DNA from: Clostridia bacterium
Lineage (GTDB): Bacteria > Bacillota_A > Clostridia > Oscillospirales > CAG-272
Assembly (NCBI GenBank): GCA_017454075.1
Contig: JAFTDQ010000018.1
Location: 1 to 28,205 of the forward strand
DNA length: 28,205 nucleotides
Reading direction: 5' to 3'
The translations under genes and the position numbers were made by a program. Numbering within the stretch: position 1 is the stretch's first letter; every line of letters starts with the position of its first letter. The notes under the pieces were generated by a model. The model searched no databases and had not been told where the DNA came from. It saw only the letters and a list, made by a program, of their open reading frames with translations. Below, one piece after another: positions 1 through 6,786 of this stretch.

Positions 1-13
1 ATGCGCTTGTTTT

Positions 14-66
14 TCACCCTCATCAGTCCCTTCGGGACAGCTTCCCCACAGCGGGGGAAGCCAAGT
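14..66 (-). repeat. REP-like double-hairpin repeat, copy 1
   Basis: Two adjacent hairpins can be read directly: GTCCC/GGGAC at 26-38 with a TTC loop, and GCTTCCCC/GGGGAAGC at 40-61. The unit ends in a CCCTCATCAGT edge. Copy 2 (85-137) has the same layout in the other orientation, with a GC-rich stem next to a stem whose loop is GAA. No coding potential is seen. This type of unit is common between genes in gut Clostridia; its function is not known to me. Confidence 0.6.
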
Positions 67-84
67 GTTTGTGCGATGCCAAAC

Positions 85-137
85 GAAAGGCCCCCTTGTG
101 TATAGGGGGCTGTCACCGAAGGTGACTGAGGGATTGT
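85..137 (+). repeat. REP-like double-hairpin repeat, copy 2
   Basis: The unit has GCCCCC/GGGGGC arms at 90-110 around a TTGTGTATA loop, then GTCACC/GGTGAC at 112-125 with a GAA loop, then the edge GACTGAGGGATTGTT. It is the inverted counterpart of copy 1, and its GAGGGAT edge is the reverse complement of the ATCCCTC edge of copy 3. The short ORF across it shows no protein family signal, so it is treated as non-coding. Confidence 0.65.
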
Positions 138-185
138 TAAAGTTAAGGCAAAGATTTTTTTCTCCGTCTGTCGCCTTCGCCCGGC

Positions 186-241
186 CAATCCCTCCGCCTC
201 GCTCCGCTCGGCACCTCCCTTTACGCAAGGGAGGCCGGAGG
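186..241 (-). repeat. REP-like double-hairpin repeat, copy 3 (variant)
   Basis: The unit starts with the edge AATCCCTCCG, runs through an imperfect GC-rich hairpin (196-212), then CCTCCCT/AGGGAGG at 214-234, and closes with GGCCGGAGG. Layout and edges match copies 1 and 2, but the first stem differs in sequence. Together the three copies fill nearly all of the first 250 bases, a stretch where I see no gene. Confidence 0.55.
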
Positions 242-263
242 TTTCCGGACGTTTGGTTTTCGT

Positions 264-303
264 CACAAACAAAAGGACGCCAAACGGCGTCCTTTCGTTT
301 GTG
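264..303 (-). terminator. Strong Rho-independent terminator beyond the tRNA 3'-end fragment
   Basis: The arms CACAAAC-A-AAAGGACGCC (264-281) and GGCGTCCTTT-C-GTTTGTG (286-303) close a four-base loop. The single A/C mismatch on the plus strand becomes a G-U pair in the minus-strand RNA, so the hairpin is fully paired only if transcribed leftward. A TTTTGTTTG tract follows the core stem on that strand. It sits directly behind the partial tRNA copy at 301-321 and is probably the original terminator of the tRNA locus. Confidence 0.7.
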
Positions 304-328
304 GTGGAGCATACGGGATTCTGAACCA
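301..328 (-). repeat. Partial tRNA-Ala 3' end (probable attachment-site copy)
   Basis: Bases 301-321 are identical to 468-488, which cover the CCA end, the acceptor strand and part of the T arm of the intact tRNA. Weaker similarity continues through the T loop with one extra base (GGTTC-A-GAATCCC when read on the minus strand). Nothing resembling the D arm or anticodon arm lies upstream, so this is a 3' fragment and not a second gene. A duplicated tRNA 3' end is the usual trace of site-specific integration by a tyrosine recombinase. No integrase is present here. Confidence 0.6.
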
Positions 329-337
329 CGCGGCGGG

Positions 338-397
338 CGTGGCACGTTTCGTGGCACAATTTTTTAACAGAATACTGGCAACGGTGCCAGAATACTG
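338..397. repeat. Paired short direct repeats next to the tRNA fragment
   Basis: CGTGGCAC occurs at 338-345 and 350-357 (12-base period), and CAGAATACTG occurs at 368-377 and 388-397 (20-base period). Between the latter, CTGGCA/TGCCAG (375-390) forms an inverted repeat. Short paired direct repeats beside an attachment core resemble recombinase arm-binding sites. That reading is an inference from position and layout. Confidence 0.45.
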
Positions 398-434
398 ATA
401 CACCCACCCGAAAAAAGGGGCAAAAACCGCCAAA

Positions 435-464
435 AAGAGCAGAAAAGGCCGCTTTCGCGACCTT
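435..464 (-). terminator. Terminator of the tRNA-Ala gene
   Basis: On the minus strand the hairpin is AAAGGTCGC, a GAAA tetraloop, then GCGGCCTTT, followed by TTCTGCTCTTTTT. The one non-Watson-Crick pair is a T-G wobble on that strand and a mismatch on the other, which fixes the direction. It begins a few bases after the encoded CCA end of the tRNA. Confidence 0.75.
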
Positions 465-468
465 TCCG

Positions 469-544
469 TGGTGGAGCATACGGGATTCGAACCCGTGACC
501 TTTGCACTGCCAGTGCAACGCTCTCCCAACTGAGCTAATGCCCC
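469..544 (-). tRNA. tRNA-Ala (GGC anticodon), CCA encoded
   Basis: Read on the minus strand, a seven-base acceptor arm (GGGGCAT/ATGCTCC, one G-U pair), a D arm (GCTC/GAGC), an anticodon stem TTGCA/TGCAA around loop CTGGCAG, a variable AGGTC, and a T arm ACGGG/CCCGT with TTCGAAT loop fold into a standard cloverleaf. The anticodon is GGC, which reads the alanine codon GCC. The discriminator base A at 472 is followed by an encoded CCA at 469-471. Its own consensus promoter (556-584) and terminator (435-464) make it a single-gene unit. The 3' end is duplicated at 301-321. Confidence 0.97.
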
Positions 545-555
545 TCGACCCGGGT

Positions 556-584
556 ATTATACCACATCCGAGCGGATATGTCAA
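556..584 (-). promoter_or_regulatory. Consensus promoter of tRNA-Ala
   Basis: The minus strand reads TTGACA (579-584), a 17-base spacer, and TATAAT (556-561), a perfect sigma-A type match. The tRNA 5' end lies 12 bases downstream. The promoter is bracketed by two copies of GACCCGGG (547-554 and 585-592). Confidence 0.92.
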
Positions 585-625
585 GACCCGGGATTATTTT
601 AATAATTATAGGAGCGGTATCTTAT

Positions 626-1021
626 TTATGCTTTTCCGGTGACGCTGTCGGGATCGACGATCTTTGCGTCGACAACGTTCTTCTTAACGGAAGCAATCCC
701 GTTCAGGCAGCTTCTCTTGTACTTGTAGCCCTCGGAAGAAAGGATCGGCTCGCCGTTCCTGGCTTTAAGACGGAAACGGAACTCCCCGGACTTGTCGCAG
801 TACACCTCGAATTTAGGATGCTTTTTTGCCTCGACTTCGGCGACGGTCTGATCCTCAATCTCGGCGGCCTGAGCGTTCTTGATGATGGACTCAATGCTGT
901 TTTTTGCGGTGGTGAGGGTATTGAGTACTTCTCCGCCTACTCCGATAACCTCGCCGTTTCTGGCCTTAAGGCTGATCGTGAAACCGCCGTTCTTAGCGTC
1001 TTTGATTATGAATTTTCCCAT
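626..1021 (-). CDS. YegP-like protein with two DUF1508 repeats
   Basis: This 131-residue protein consists of two tandem DUF1508 (YegP/UPF0339) units. The first covers about residues 1-52 and contains FTISLKARNGEVIG. The second covers about 68-120 and contains FRFRLKARNGEPILSSEGY and the family hallmark NGIASVKKN. The shared LKARNGE core shows internal duplication. The hallmark is well kept only in the second unit; the first reads NSIESIIKN. The family is small, soluble and of unknown biochemical role, and about 110 residues is usual, so the length is slightly long because of the linker. The start has AAAGGAAG nine bases upstream and a promoter at 1062-1090. No convincing terminator follows, so transcripts may continue into the tRNA promoter region. 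Confidence 0.9.
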   Translation of the reverse strand: MGKFIIKDAKNGGFTISLKARNGEVIGVGGEVLNTLTTAKNSIESIIKNAQAAEIEDQTVAEVEAKKHPKFEVYCDKSGEFRFRLKARNGEPILSSEGYKYKRSCLNGIASVKKNVVDAKIVDPDSVTGKA

Positions 1022-1061
1022 GATATGTGTCTTCCTTTCTCGGAATTTATTTTCTTTAATA

Positions 1062-1090
1062 GTTATACCATTTTCCGGTCAAAAAGTCAA
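1062..1090 (-). promoter_or_regulatory. Promoter of the YegP-like gene
   Basis: The minus strand reads TTGACT (1085-1090), a 17-base spacer, and TATAAC (1062-1067), about 40 bases upstream of the start codon. The match to sigma-A consensus is good. It lies in the 150-base gap after leuS. Confidence 0.8.
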
Positions 1091-1134
1091 GACTCTGATA
1101 AAAAAATAATCAGGTACGGGACAATTTCACGGAA

Positions 1135-1163
1135 AAGAATTTGATGAAACCGGCCCAGGTTTC
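1135..1163 (-). terminator. Possible weak terminator after leuS
   Basis: GAAACC (1146-1151) pairs with GGTTTC (1158-1163) across a six-base loop a few bases beyond the leuS stop. The following minus-strand sequence ATCAAATTCTTTT is only moderately T-rich, so termination here is uncertain. Confidence 0.35.
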
Positions 1164-1171
1164 CACGGAGG

Positions 1172-3574
1172 TCACTTTACGACGAAATTGACAAGCTTTC
1201 CGGGAACAACGATCTCTTTTACTATAGTCCTGCCGGAAATAAACGACGCAACCTTTTCGTCGGATTTTGCTGCCTCGATAACCGAATCGCGGTCAGCCGA
1301 CGCCGGGACCGTGATAACGGATCGGAGCTTACCGAGAACCTGAACGGCGTACTCAACACTTTCGTCAACCGTCTTGCTTTCATCCCAATCCGGCCACGCA
1401 GCGACGGAGCAAAATCCCTTACCGCCTATATGCTCCCAGATCTCCTCCGAGATATGAGGGGCAAACGGGGACAGAAGCCTGACAAACACCGAGAGCTCGT
1501 CCCTTGTGAGCGTTCCCTCGTCGTATATCGAATTGATCAGCGTCATAAGGGCGGCGATCGCGGTATTGAACTTCATGGATTCAATATCTTCCGACACCTT
1601 TTTAACCGTCTTGTGGAAGGTCGATTCAAGCGAATCGGTGACACCGGTCCCTTTAACAAGGTCGGTAAGTCCGGCCGTCCTGTCAAGAAACCGTTTTACG
1701 CCCTTTACCGAGTTTTCGTTCCATGGCGCGGCCGAAGCGTAGTCACCCATAAACAGAGTATAAACTCTCAGCACATCGGCGCCGAGCTCATCTACTACGT
1801 CGTTCGGATCAACAACGTTTCCTTTGGATTTTGACATTTTTTCGCCGTCAGGACCGAGAATAAGGCCCTGAGCGGTTCTTTTTGCGTAAGGCTCCTTGAC
1901 CGGTACCTCACCGATATCGTAAAGGAATCTGTGCCAGAAGCGCGAATATATCAGGTGGCGCGTAACGTGCTCCATACCTCCGTTGTACCAGTCAACGGGA
2001 AGCCAGTAATCAAGCGCTTCTTTCGACGCAAACTCTTTGTCGTTATGAGGATCGCAGTACCTGAGGAAATACCAGGATGAACCCGCCCACTGGGGCATTG
2101 TGTCCGTCTCGCGCTTTGCGGGACCTCCGCACACGGGGCAGGTGCAGTTGACGAACGACTCAATGGAAGCAAGCGGGCTTTCCCCTCCCGTTCCGGGAGC
2201 AAAGTCCTTAATCTCGGGAAGCTTCAGCGGGAGCTCTTCATAAGGAACCCCTACCATTCCGCACTTCGGGCAATGGACAATGGGTATCGGCTCTCCCCAG
2301 TATCTCTGGCGGTTAAATGCCCAGTCCTTCATCTTGTACTGAACGCCTTTTTCCCCGACGCCCTTCTCTTTCAGGTATTTGAGCATCTCGGCGATTGCTT
2401 CTTTTTTGGTTTTAATTCCGTTTAGAAAACCGGAGTTTATCATCTCTCCGTCACCGGTATAAGCTCCGGTCGAGATATCTCCGCCTTTTATTACCTCAAT
2501 GATACTGATGCCAAACTTTTTGGCGAAATCAAAATCGCGATCGTCATGTGCCGGGACCGCCATGATCGCGCCGGTACCGTATCCCATCATGACGTAATCG
2601 GAAATGTAAATCGGTATATTCTTTCCGGTTGCCGGATTTACAGCCTCAAGCCCTTCGAGTTTAACGCCCGTTTTGTCCTTTACCAGCTGAGTGCGTTCGA
2701 ATTCCGTCTTCTTGGCGCATTCGGTGCGATACGCCTCAACTTCCGGTATATTCTCTATCCTGTCGCGGTACTTGTCGATCATAGGATGTTCGGGTGCAAT
2801 AACCATAAAAGTCGCGCCGAACATGGTGTCGCATCTTGTCGTGTATATGCGGATAAAATCGTCCGTCCCGGCGACGCCGAAATTGACGAACGCGCCCTCC
2901 GAACGGCCGATCCAGTTTTCCTGCTGAAGTTTTATATTCGGCAGAAAATCAACTTCGGAAAGTCCTTCAAGAAGCTTATCGGCGTACTCGGTGATACGGA
3001 GGTACCAGACGTCCTTTGATTTCTGGACGACGTCGCTGTGACATATATCGCATTTGCCTCCCTGCGAATCCTCGTTTGAAAGTACGACCTTGCAGCTCGG
3101 GCAATAGTTGACGAGGGTCTTCGCGCGGAAAACAAGTCCGTGATCGAACATTTTCCGGAAGATCCACTGGGTCCATTTATAGTATCCTTCCTCGGTCGTA
3201 TCTATCACTCTGCTCCAGTCGAATGAAAAGCCGACGCGCTTAAGCTGAGACGTGAATTTCGCAATATTCATGTCTGTGACTTTACGCGGATGAATTCCCG
3301 TCTTTATGGCATAGTTTTCGGTAGGAAGTCCGTACGCGTCGAATCCTATCGGGAAAAGTACGTTATACCCCTGCATACGGCGCTTTCTGGAAATCACCTC
3401 AAGGCCGGAATATGCCTTTATATGACCGACGTGCATCCCCGCACCGGAAGGATAAGGAAACTCAACGAGTCCGTAGAACTTCGGCTTTTTCGATCCGTTC
3501 TCAGCACGGAAAATGCCCGCCTGCTCCCATCTGTCCTGCCATTTTTTATCGCTTGTTCTGAAATCGTATTTCAT
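1172..3574 (-). CDS. leuS: Leucyl-tRNA synthetase
   Basis: This 800-residue class I aminoacyl-tRNA synthetase charges tRNA-Leu with leucine in the cytosol. The HIGH-type motif is HVGH at residues 48-51, inside YPSGAGMHVGHIKAY, and the KMSKS loop is intact at 579-583. Two Cys4 clusters (CPSC..CDIC near 160-180, and CPVC with an upstream CPKC) look like zinc knuckles. The editing insert carries TRCDTMFGATF and HDDRDFDFAKKFG. An anticodon-binding helical domain and short C-terminal domain complete the usual bacterial layout and length. The start has GAGGA eight bases upstream. It is the last gene of the long directon, 24 bases after rsfS. That gap leaves no room for a T-box leader, so leuS has no visible control of its own. 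Confidence 0.98.
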   Translation of the reverse strand: MKYDFRTSDKKWQDRWEQAGIFRAENGSKKPKFYGLVEFPYPSGAGMHVGHIKAYSGLEVISRKRRMQGYNVLFPIGFDAYGLPTENYAIKTGIHPRKVTDMNIAKFTSQLKRVGFSFDWSRVIDTTEEGYYKWTQWIFRKMFDHGLVFRAKTLVNYCPSCKVVLSNEDSQGGKCDICHSDVVQKSKDVWYLRITEYADKLLEGLSEVDFLPNIKLQQENWIGRSEGAFVNFGVAGTDDFIRIYTTRCDTMFGATFMVIAPEHPMIDKYRDRIENIPEVEAYRTECAKKTEFERTQLVKDKTGVKLEGLEAVNPATGKNIPIYISDYVMMGYGTGAIMAVPAHDDRDFDFAKKFGISIIEVIKGGDISTGAYTGDGEMINSGFLNGIKTKKEAIAEMLKYLKEKGVGEKGVQYKMKDWAFNRQRYWGEPIPIVHCPKCGMVGVPYEELPLKLPEIKDFAPGTGGESPLASIESFVNCTCPVCGGPAKRETDTMPQWAGSSWYFLRYCDPHNDKEFASKEALDYWLPVDWYNGGMEHVTRHLIYSRFWHRFLYDIGEVPVKEPYAKRTAQGLILGPDGEKMSKSKGNVVDPNDVVDELGADVLRVYTLFMGDYASAAPWNENSVKGVKRFLDRTAGLTDLVKGTGVTDSLESTFHKTVKKVSEDIESMKFNTAIAALMTLINSIYDEGTLTRDELSVFVRLLSPFAPHISEEIWEHIGGKGFCSVAAWPDWDESKTVDESVEYAVQVLGKLRSVITVPASADRDSVIEAAKSDEKVASFISGRTIVKEIVVPGKLVNFVVK

Positions 3575-3598
3575 GGTAAAATCCTCGCTTCGATGTGC

Positions 3599-4015
3599 TC
3601 ATTTTGCCGTGATATAAGGAGTCACGTCGACCTCCTCGGCTTCTGACCAAAGTCTTTCAAGACCGTAAAAATTTCTTGTTTCGGAATTGAAAACGTGCAG
3701 AATAACCGAAGAATAATCCATTACCGCCCAGTTCAGGGGACCGTCAAGACCCTCGGTTCTTGCGGGAGTTATTCCGTCTTCCGAAAGTCGGAATTCGACC
3801 TCATCACATATCGAGCGGACCTGCGTCGAACTGTTTCCCGTGCAAATCACAAAATAATCGGCGATAACCGTCCGGCTGGTAACGTGCAGGAGTTTGATGT
3901 CTCCGGCAAAACGGGAATCTGCCAGTTTAACTATTCTGACAGCAAGTTTCGCGGCTTCCGATTCCTGTTCGGGTATAACATTTTCAGCTGTTGTATCTTT
4001 TTTTGTTTCAGCCAT
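3599..4015 (-). CDS. rsfS: Ribosomal silencing factor RsfS
   Basis: This 138-residue protein belongs to the RsfS/YbeB/Iojap family, which binds ribosomal protein L14 and blocks joining of the 50S and 30S subunits under starvation. The family core is clear: DYFVICTGNSSTQVRSICDE followed by EGLDGPLNWAVMDYSSVILHVFN and YGLERLW. About 20 extra N-terminal residues (charged, Glu- and Thr-rich) precede the family core. AAAGG sits eight bases before the ATG, supporting this start, which overlaps the end of the nadD-yqeK gene by eight bases. The yqeK-rsfS-leuS order is typical of Firmicutes. Confidence 0.96.
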   Translation of the reverse strand: MAETKKDTTAENVIPEQESEAAKLAVRIVKLADSRFAGDIKLLHVTSRTVIADYFVICTGNSSTQVRSICDEVEFRLSEDGITPARTEGLDGPLNWAVMDYSSVILHVFNSETRNFYGLERLWSEAEEVDVTPYITAK

Positions 4016-5243
4016 TTTTTCTGCCTTTCAGAGCGGCGCGATACGCCGCAAGCGTCTTCTTATGAATTGGTTTATTATCTTCTCTGAGCTCTTTAATTAT
4101 TATCCTGTAAGCTCTCAGCATGGTTTTGTCAAGCGCCGTGTATTTATCTCCGGTTCTCAGTTGTTTTTCGAAATACGAGCGGAGGGCCACGCAGGAATCG
4201 AACGTCCTTGTTTCCTCTGTAAAATCAGCGATAAAAAGAAGTTTGTCAAGGAGAGTCATATCGTCAGAGCCGGTCGTATGGACCGAAATCGCCCGCCGGA
4301 CGGGCTCTTTGACGTACGTAGGATACAGCTCGCCCGCAAGTATCGAGCCGGTCAGCTGATGCAGAGTTTTCGGAGAGGACAAGGTGTCAAGATCCGGTTC
4401 TATTCCGTGAGCAAGAAGGAAATCAACGTGCCATCCCACGGTCTCCTTTTTTGTAACGTCGTGAAGCAGAGCGGCGATCGCGCCGAGTTCCGTATCATAT
4501 TCGCCGAGGCAGTAAATCGACGCGAGCCGTCTCATCTCTTTCTCAACGCCGAGAATGTGCGGAATACGTTTTTCATCGTGACGGAGCGAAAGCTCTGAAC
4601 GGATAACTTCAGACCCGTGTTTGAGCTTGCCCGTCACTCCGTAAAGCCCTTTGAATCTGATGAAATCAAATACTTTTTCCGGAAGGAGCCCCGGCGTGAG
4701 GTCATCTTCTTCAAGCATTTTTCTGATACCGGTCGAGCTGATTTCAAGCGGTTCTCCCGAAACAGAGAGGCAGTTTACGCCGTACTTCTTTCGGTATTTT
4801 CCGGCGGCTTCGGCGATCTCGTCCTCAGGGGAGTCATTCTCTCTCCTCACTATGACGGGAGTACACAACCTGAAAATCGTATCGGGTTCGCGCCAGCTGT
4901 CGAGCGTGAGGAACATATCGGTCCCGCAAAGCAGATATATCGAATCGCTCAGCCCCGCAAAATGTTCGAGCGTCAGGTAAGTATAGCTCGTCCCGCCGCG
5001 CGAAATCTCATAATCCGATATTACGACGTTTCTCCCGCAATCGGCGAAGGCAAGTCGCAGCATTTCAAGTCTGTCGGTCGGAGATTCGGCTTCCGAAGAC
5101 TTATGCGGAGGGATCAGAGCCGGCATTATAATAAGGCAGTCAAGACCGATTTCATCGTAAAACCGCATCGCGGCGCTGACGTGACCGCAGTGTACGGGAT
5201 TGAAAGTTCCGCCGTATATGCCGAGCTTTTTGTACTCTTTCAT
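4008..5243 (-). CDS. nadD: NadD-YqeK fusion: nicotinate-nucleotide adenylyltransferase plus HD-domain phosphohydrolase
   Basis: One 411-residue chain joins two enzymes that are often separate neighbours. Residues 1-202 are NadD, which makes nicotinic acid adenine dinucleotide from NaMN and ATP in NAD synthesis. The nucleotidyltransferase motif is GGTFNPVHCGH at 11-21, and the second motif is ISSTGIRKM at 168-176. Residues 210-411 are YqeK-like, an HD-superfamily hydrolase that is known in Firmicutes to split Ap4A symmetrically. H229, H261-D262 (LLHD), H295, H322 and D340 (FIADFTEETR) match the expected metal ligands. No stop or frameshift is seen at the joint. The start overlaps rdgB by ATGA and the end overlaps rsfS by eight bases, so translation is probably coupled. 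Confidence 0.95.
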   Translation of the reverse strand: MKEYKKLGIYGGTFNPVHCGHVSAAMRFYDEIGLDCLIIMPALIPPHKSSEAESPTDRLEMLRLAFADCGRNVVISDYEISRGGTSYTYLTLEHFAGLSDSIYLLCGTDMFLTLDSWREPDTIFRLCTPVIVRRENDSPEDEIAEAAGKYRKKYGVNCLSVSGEPLEISSTGIRKMLEEDDLTPGLLPEKVFDFIRFKGLYGVTGKLKHGSEVIRSELSLRHDEKRIPHILGVEKEMRRLASIYCLGEYDTELGAIAALLHDVTKKETVGWHVDFLLAHGIEPDLDTLSSPKTLHQLTGSILAGELYPTYVKEPVRRAISVHTTGSDDMTLLDKLLFIADFTEETRTFDSCVALRSYFEKQLRTGDKYTALDKTMLRAYRIIIKELREDNKPIHKKTLAAYRAALKGRKNG

Positions 5244-5878
5244 CGCCTGTCACCGAAGACAGTTTTCAGATGAGCGATAAGCCCCGAAAGAGCGCGAGCC
5301 CTGTGACTGACCTTATTTTTCTCGTCAAGCGATACTTCGGCAAACGTTTTCCCGAGTTCATCCGACAGGAAGAGAGGATCATATCCGAAACCGCCCCGTC
5401 CCCTGGGAGAACGCAGTATTTTTCCCTCGCAAACACCCTTGAAGGCTCCGCCTTCGCTGATTGAATACGGAGAGACAAAGGATATTACAGAAACGTATCT
5501 TGCGGTACGCAGTTCGTCGTCAACGTCTATCAGTTCTTCAAGAAGCTTTTCGTTGTTCGCCTCGTCGTCGCACGGTTCTCCCGCGTATCTTGCTGAGTAA
5601 ACGCCCGGCGCGCCGAGAAGAAAATCGACCTCAAGCCCGCTGTCGTCTGCCAAACCGTAATATCCGAGCGACGCCGGGACCGACGCCTTGATATAGGCGT
5701 TTTCGGCAAACGTTGTTCCCGTCTCCTGTATCTCTCCGAGGTATCCGATATCATCGAGCGAGAGAAGCTCGATCCCCCGGAGTCCGGCGTCGGAAATCAG
5801 CCGTTTTATTTCCCTTACTTTATTCGGATTGCGGGTAGCGAGCACTATCCTGATCTTGTCAGATGATTTTTCTGCCAT
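5240..5878 (-). CDS. rdgB: RdgB/HAM1 non-canonical purine NTP pyrophosphatase
   Basis: The protein hydrolyses dITP, ITP and XTP to monophosphates and so keeps damaged purines out of nucleic acids. Family motifs are clear: ATRNPNKVREIK near the N-terminus, TTFAENAYIKA, ADDSGLEVDFL, a GGFGYDPLF segment and a C-terminal KNKVSHRARAL. I place the start at 5878 (212 residues, beginning MAEK), because GAGG lies six bases before that ATG. The ATG at 5884 directly abuts GAGG with no spacer; using it would add two residues. The 3' end overlaps nadD-yqeK by four bases (ATGA). Confidence 0.96.
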   Translation of the reverse strand: MAEKSSDKIRIVLATRNPNKVREIKRLISDAGLRGIELLSLDDIGYLGEIQETGTTFAENAYIKASVPASLGYYGLADDSGLEVDFLLGAPGVYSARYAGEPCDDEANNEKLLEELIDVDDELRTARYVSVISFVSPYSISEGGAFKGVCEGKILRSPRGRGGFGYDPLFLSDELGKTFAEVSLDEKNKVSHRARALSGLIAHLKTVFGDRR

Positions 5879-5886
5879 TTTCATCC

Positions 5887-6786
5887 TCAGTCAAAAAGCG
5901 CCGCGGTAAACTCTTCAGGGTCGAATCTCTGAAGATCGTCGATCTGTTCTCCGACTCCGATAAACTTTACCGGTATGTCAAGCTCGTTTCTGATTGAAAA
6001 GATTATCCCGCCCTTTGCCGTGCCGTCAAGCTTTGTAAGAATTATGCCTGTCAGATTTGCGGTATTCCTGAACTCTTCGGCCTGACGAACGGCGTTCTGA
6101 CCGGTCGTGGCGTCAAGTACCAGCAGATTTTCACGGGAAGCGCCGGGCAGTTCCCTGTCGATTACCCGGTTGATCTTTCCGAGTTCATCCATAAGATTTT
6201 TCTTGTTGTGAAGTCTCCCGGCCGTATCAACTATGACGACGTCCGAACCGCGCTTTTTAGCGGCGGCAATAGCGTCGAAGACGACGGAGGCGGGGTCCGA
6301 CCCCTCGCCGTGGCTTATCATCTCAACCCCCGCTCTTTCCGCCCAGATTCCGAGCTGATCGATTGCGGCGGCGCGGAACGTGTCCGCTGCGGCGAGAATA
6401 ACGCTCTTTCCCTCTTTTTTAAGAACGTTTGCGATCTTTGCTATCGACGTCGTTTTTCCGACTCCGTTGACGCCAATTACGAGAATAACCGACGGTCTGG
6501 TTTCAAGATCGAGCGGAGTACCCTCACCGATCATTTCGGAAAGTATCTCGCGAAGAGCTTTATTTGCATCCTCTGCGGTTTTTATATGCTCTTTTTTGAC
6601 CTTGTTCCTGAGCTCGTCGATAATATTCTCCGTGGTTTCGTAACCGACGTCCGCGGTGATGAGGATCTCCTCGAGTTCCTCGAGCGTATCTTCGTCAAGG
6701 GGGCCTTTGAAAAGGGACGCCAGCCCGCCGAAAAGAGCTTTTTTCGTTTTGCTCAGACCGGCTTTAAGTTTTTCAAAAAATCCCAT
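5887..6786 (-). CDS. ftsY: Signal recognition particle receptor FtsY
   Basis: FtsY is the SRP receptor GTPase that docks ribosome-nascent chain complexes at the membrane. An N domain (residues 1-90) precedes the G domain, with G1 GVNGVGKT (105-112), G2 DTFRAAA (135-141), G3 DTAGR (187-191) and G4 TKLDG (251-255). At 299 residues it lacks the long acidic A domain of proteobacterial FtsY and has only a short basic amphipathic start, as is usual in Firmicutes. Its ATG overlaps the smc stop by one base (TGATG), matching the widespread smc-ftsY pairing and suggesting coupled translation. Confidence 0.98.
   Translation of the reverse strand: MGFFEKLKAGLSKTKKALFGGLASLFKGPLDEDTLEELEEILITADVGYETTENIIDELRNKVKKEHIKTAEDANKALREILSEMIGEGTPLDLETRPSVILVIGVNGVGKTTSIAKIANVLKKEGKSVILAAADTFRAAAIDQLGIWAERAGVEMISHGEGSDPASVVFDAIAAAKKRGSDVVIVDTAGRLHNKKNLMDELGKINRVIDRELPGASRENLLVLDATTGQNAVRQAEEFRNTANLTGIILTKLDGTAKGGIIFSIRNELDIPVKFIGVGEQIDDLQRFDPEEFTAALFD

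Noticed and set aside
301..376. Second tRNA-Ala gene
   Set aside because: Only the 3' acceptor strand, the CCA end and part of the T arm are present. No D arm or anticodon arm can be found upstream.
263..529. Minus-strand 88-codon frame across the tRNA and its fragment
   Set aside because: Its sequence is the translation of the tRNA itself and of the following non-coding repeats, a typical spurious call.
578..1144. Plus-strand frame of 188 codons over the YegP-like gene
   Set aside because: It is antisense to a gene with clear DUF1508 motifs, a promoter and a ribosome site. The plus-strand translation has no recognisable domain.
3575..3598. T-box leader for leuS
   Set aside because: The gap to rsfS is only 24 bases, far too short for a T-box, and no such structure is visible at the operon level near leuS.
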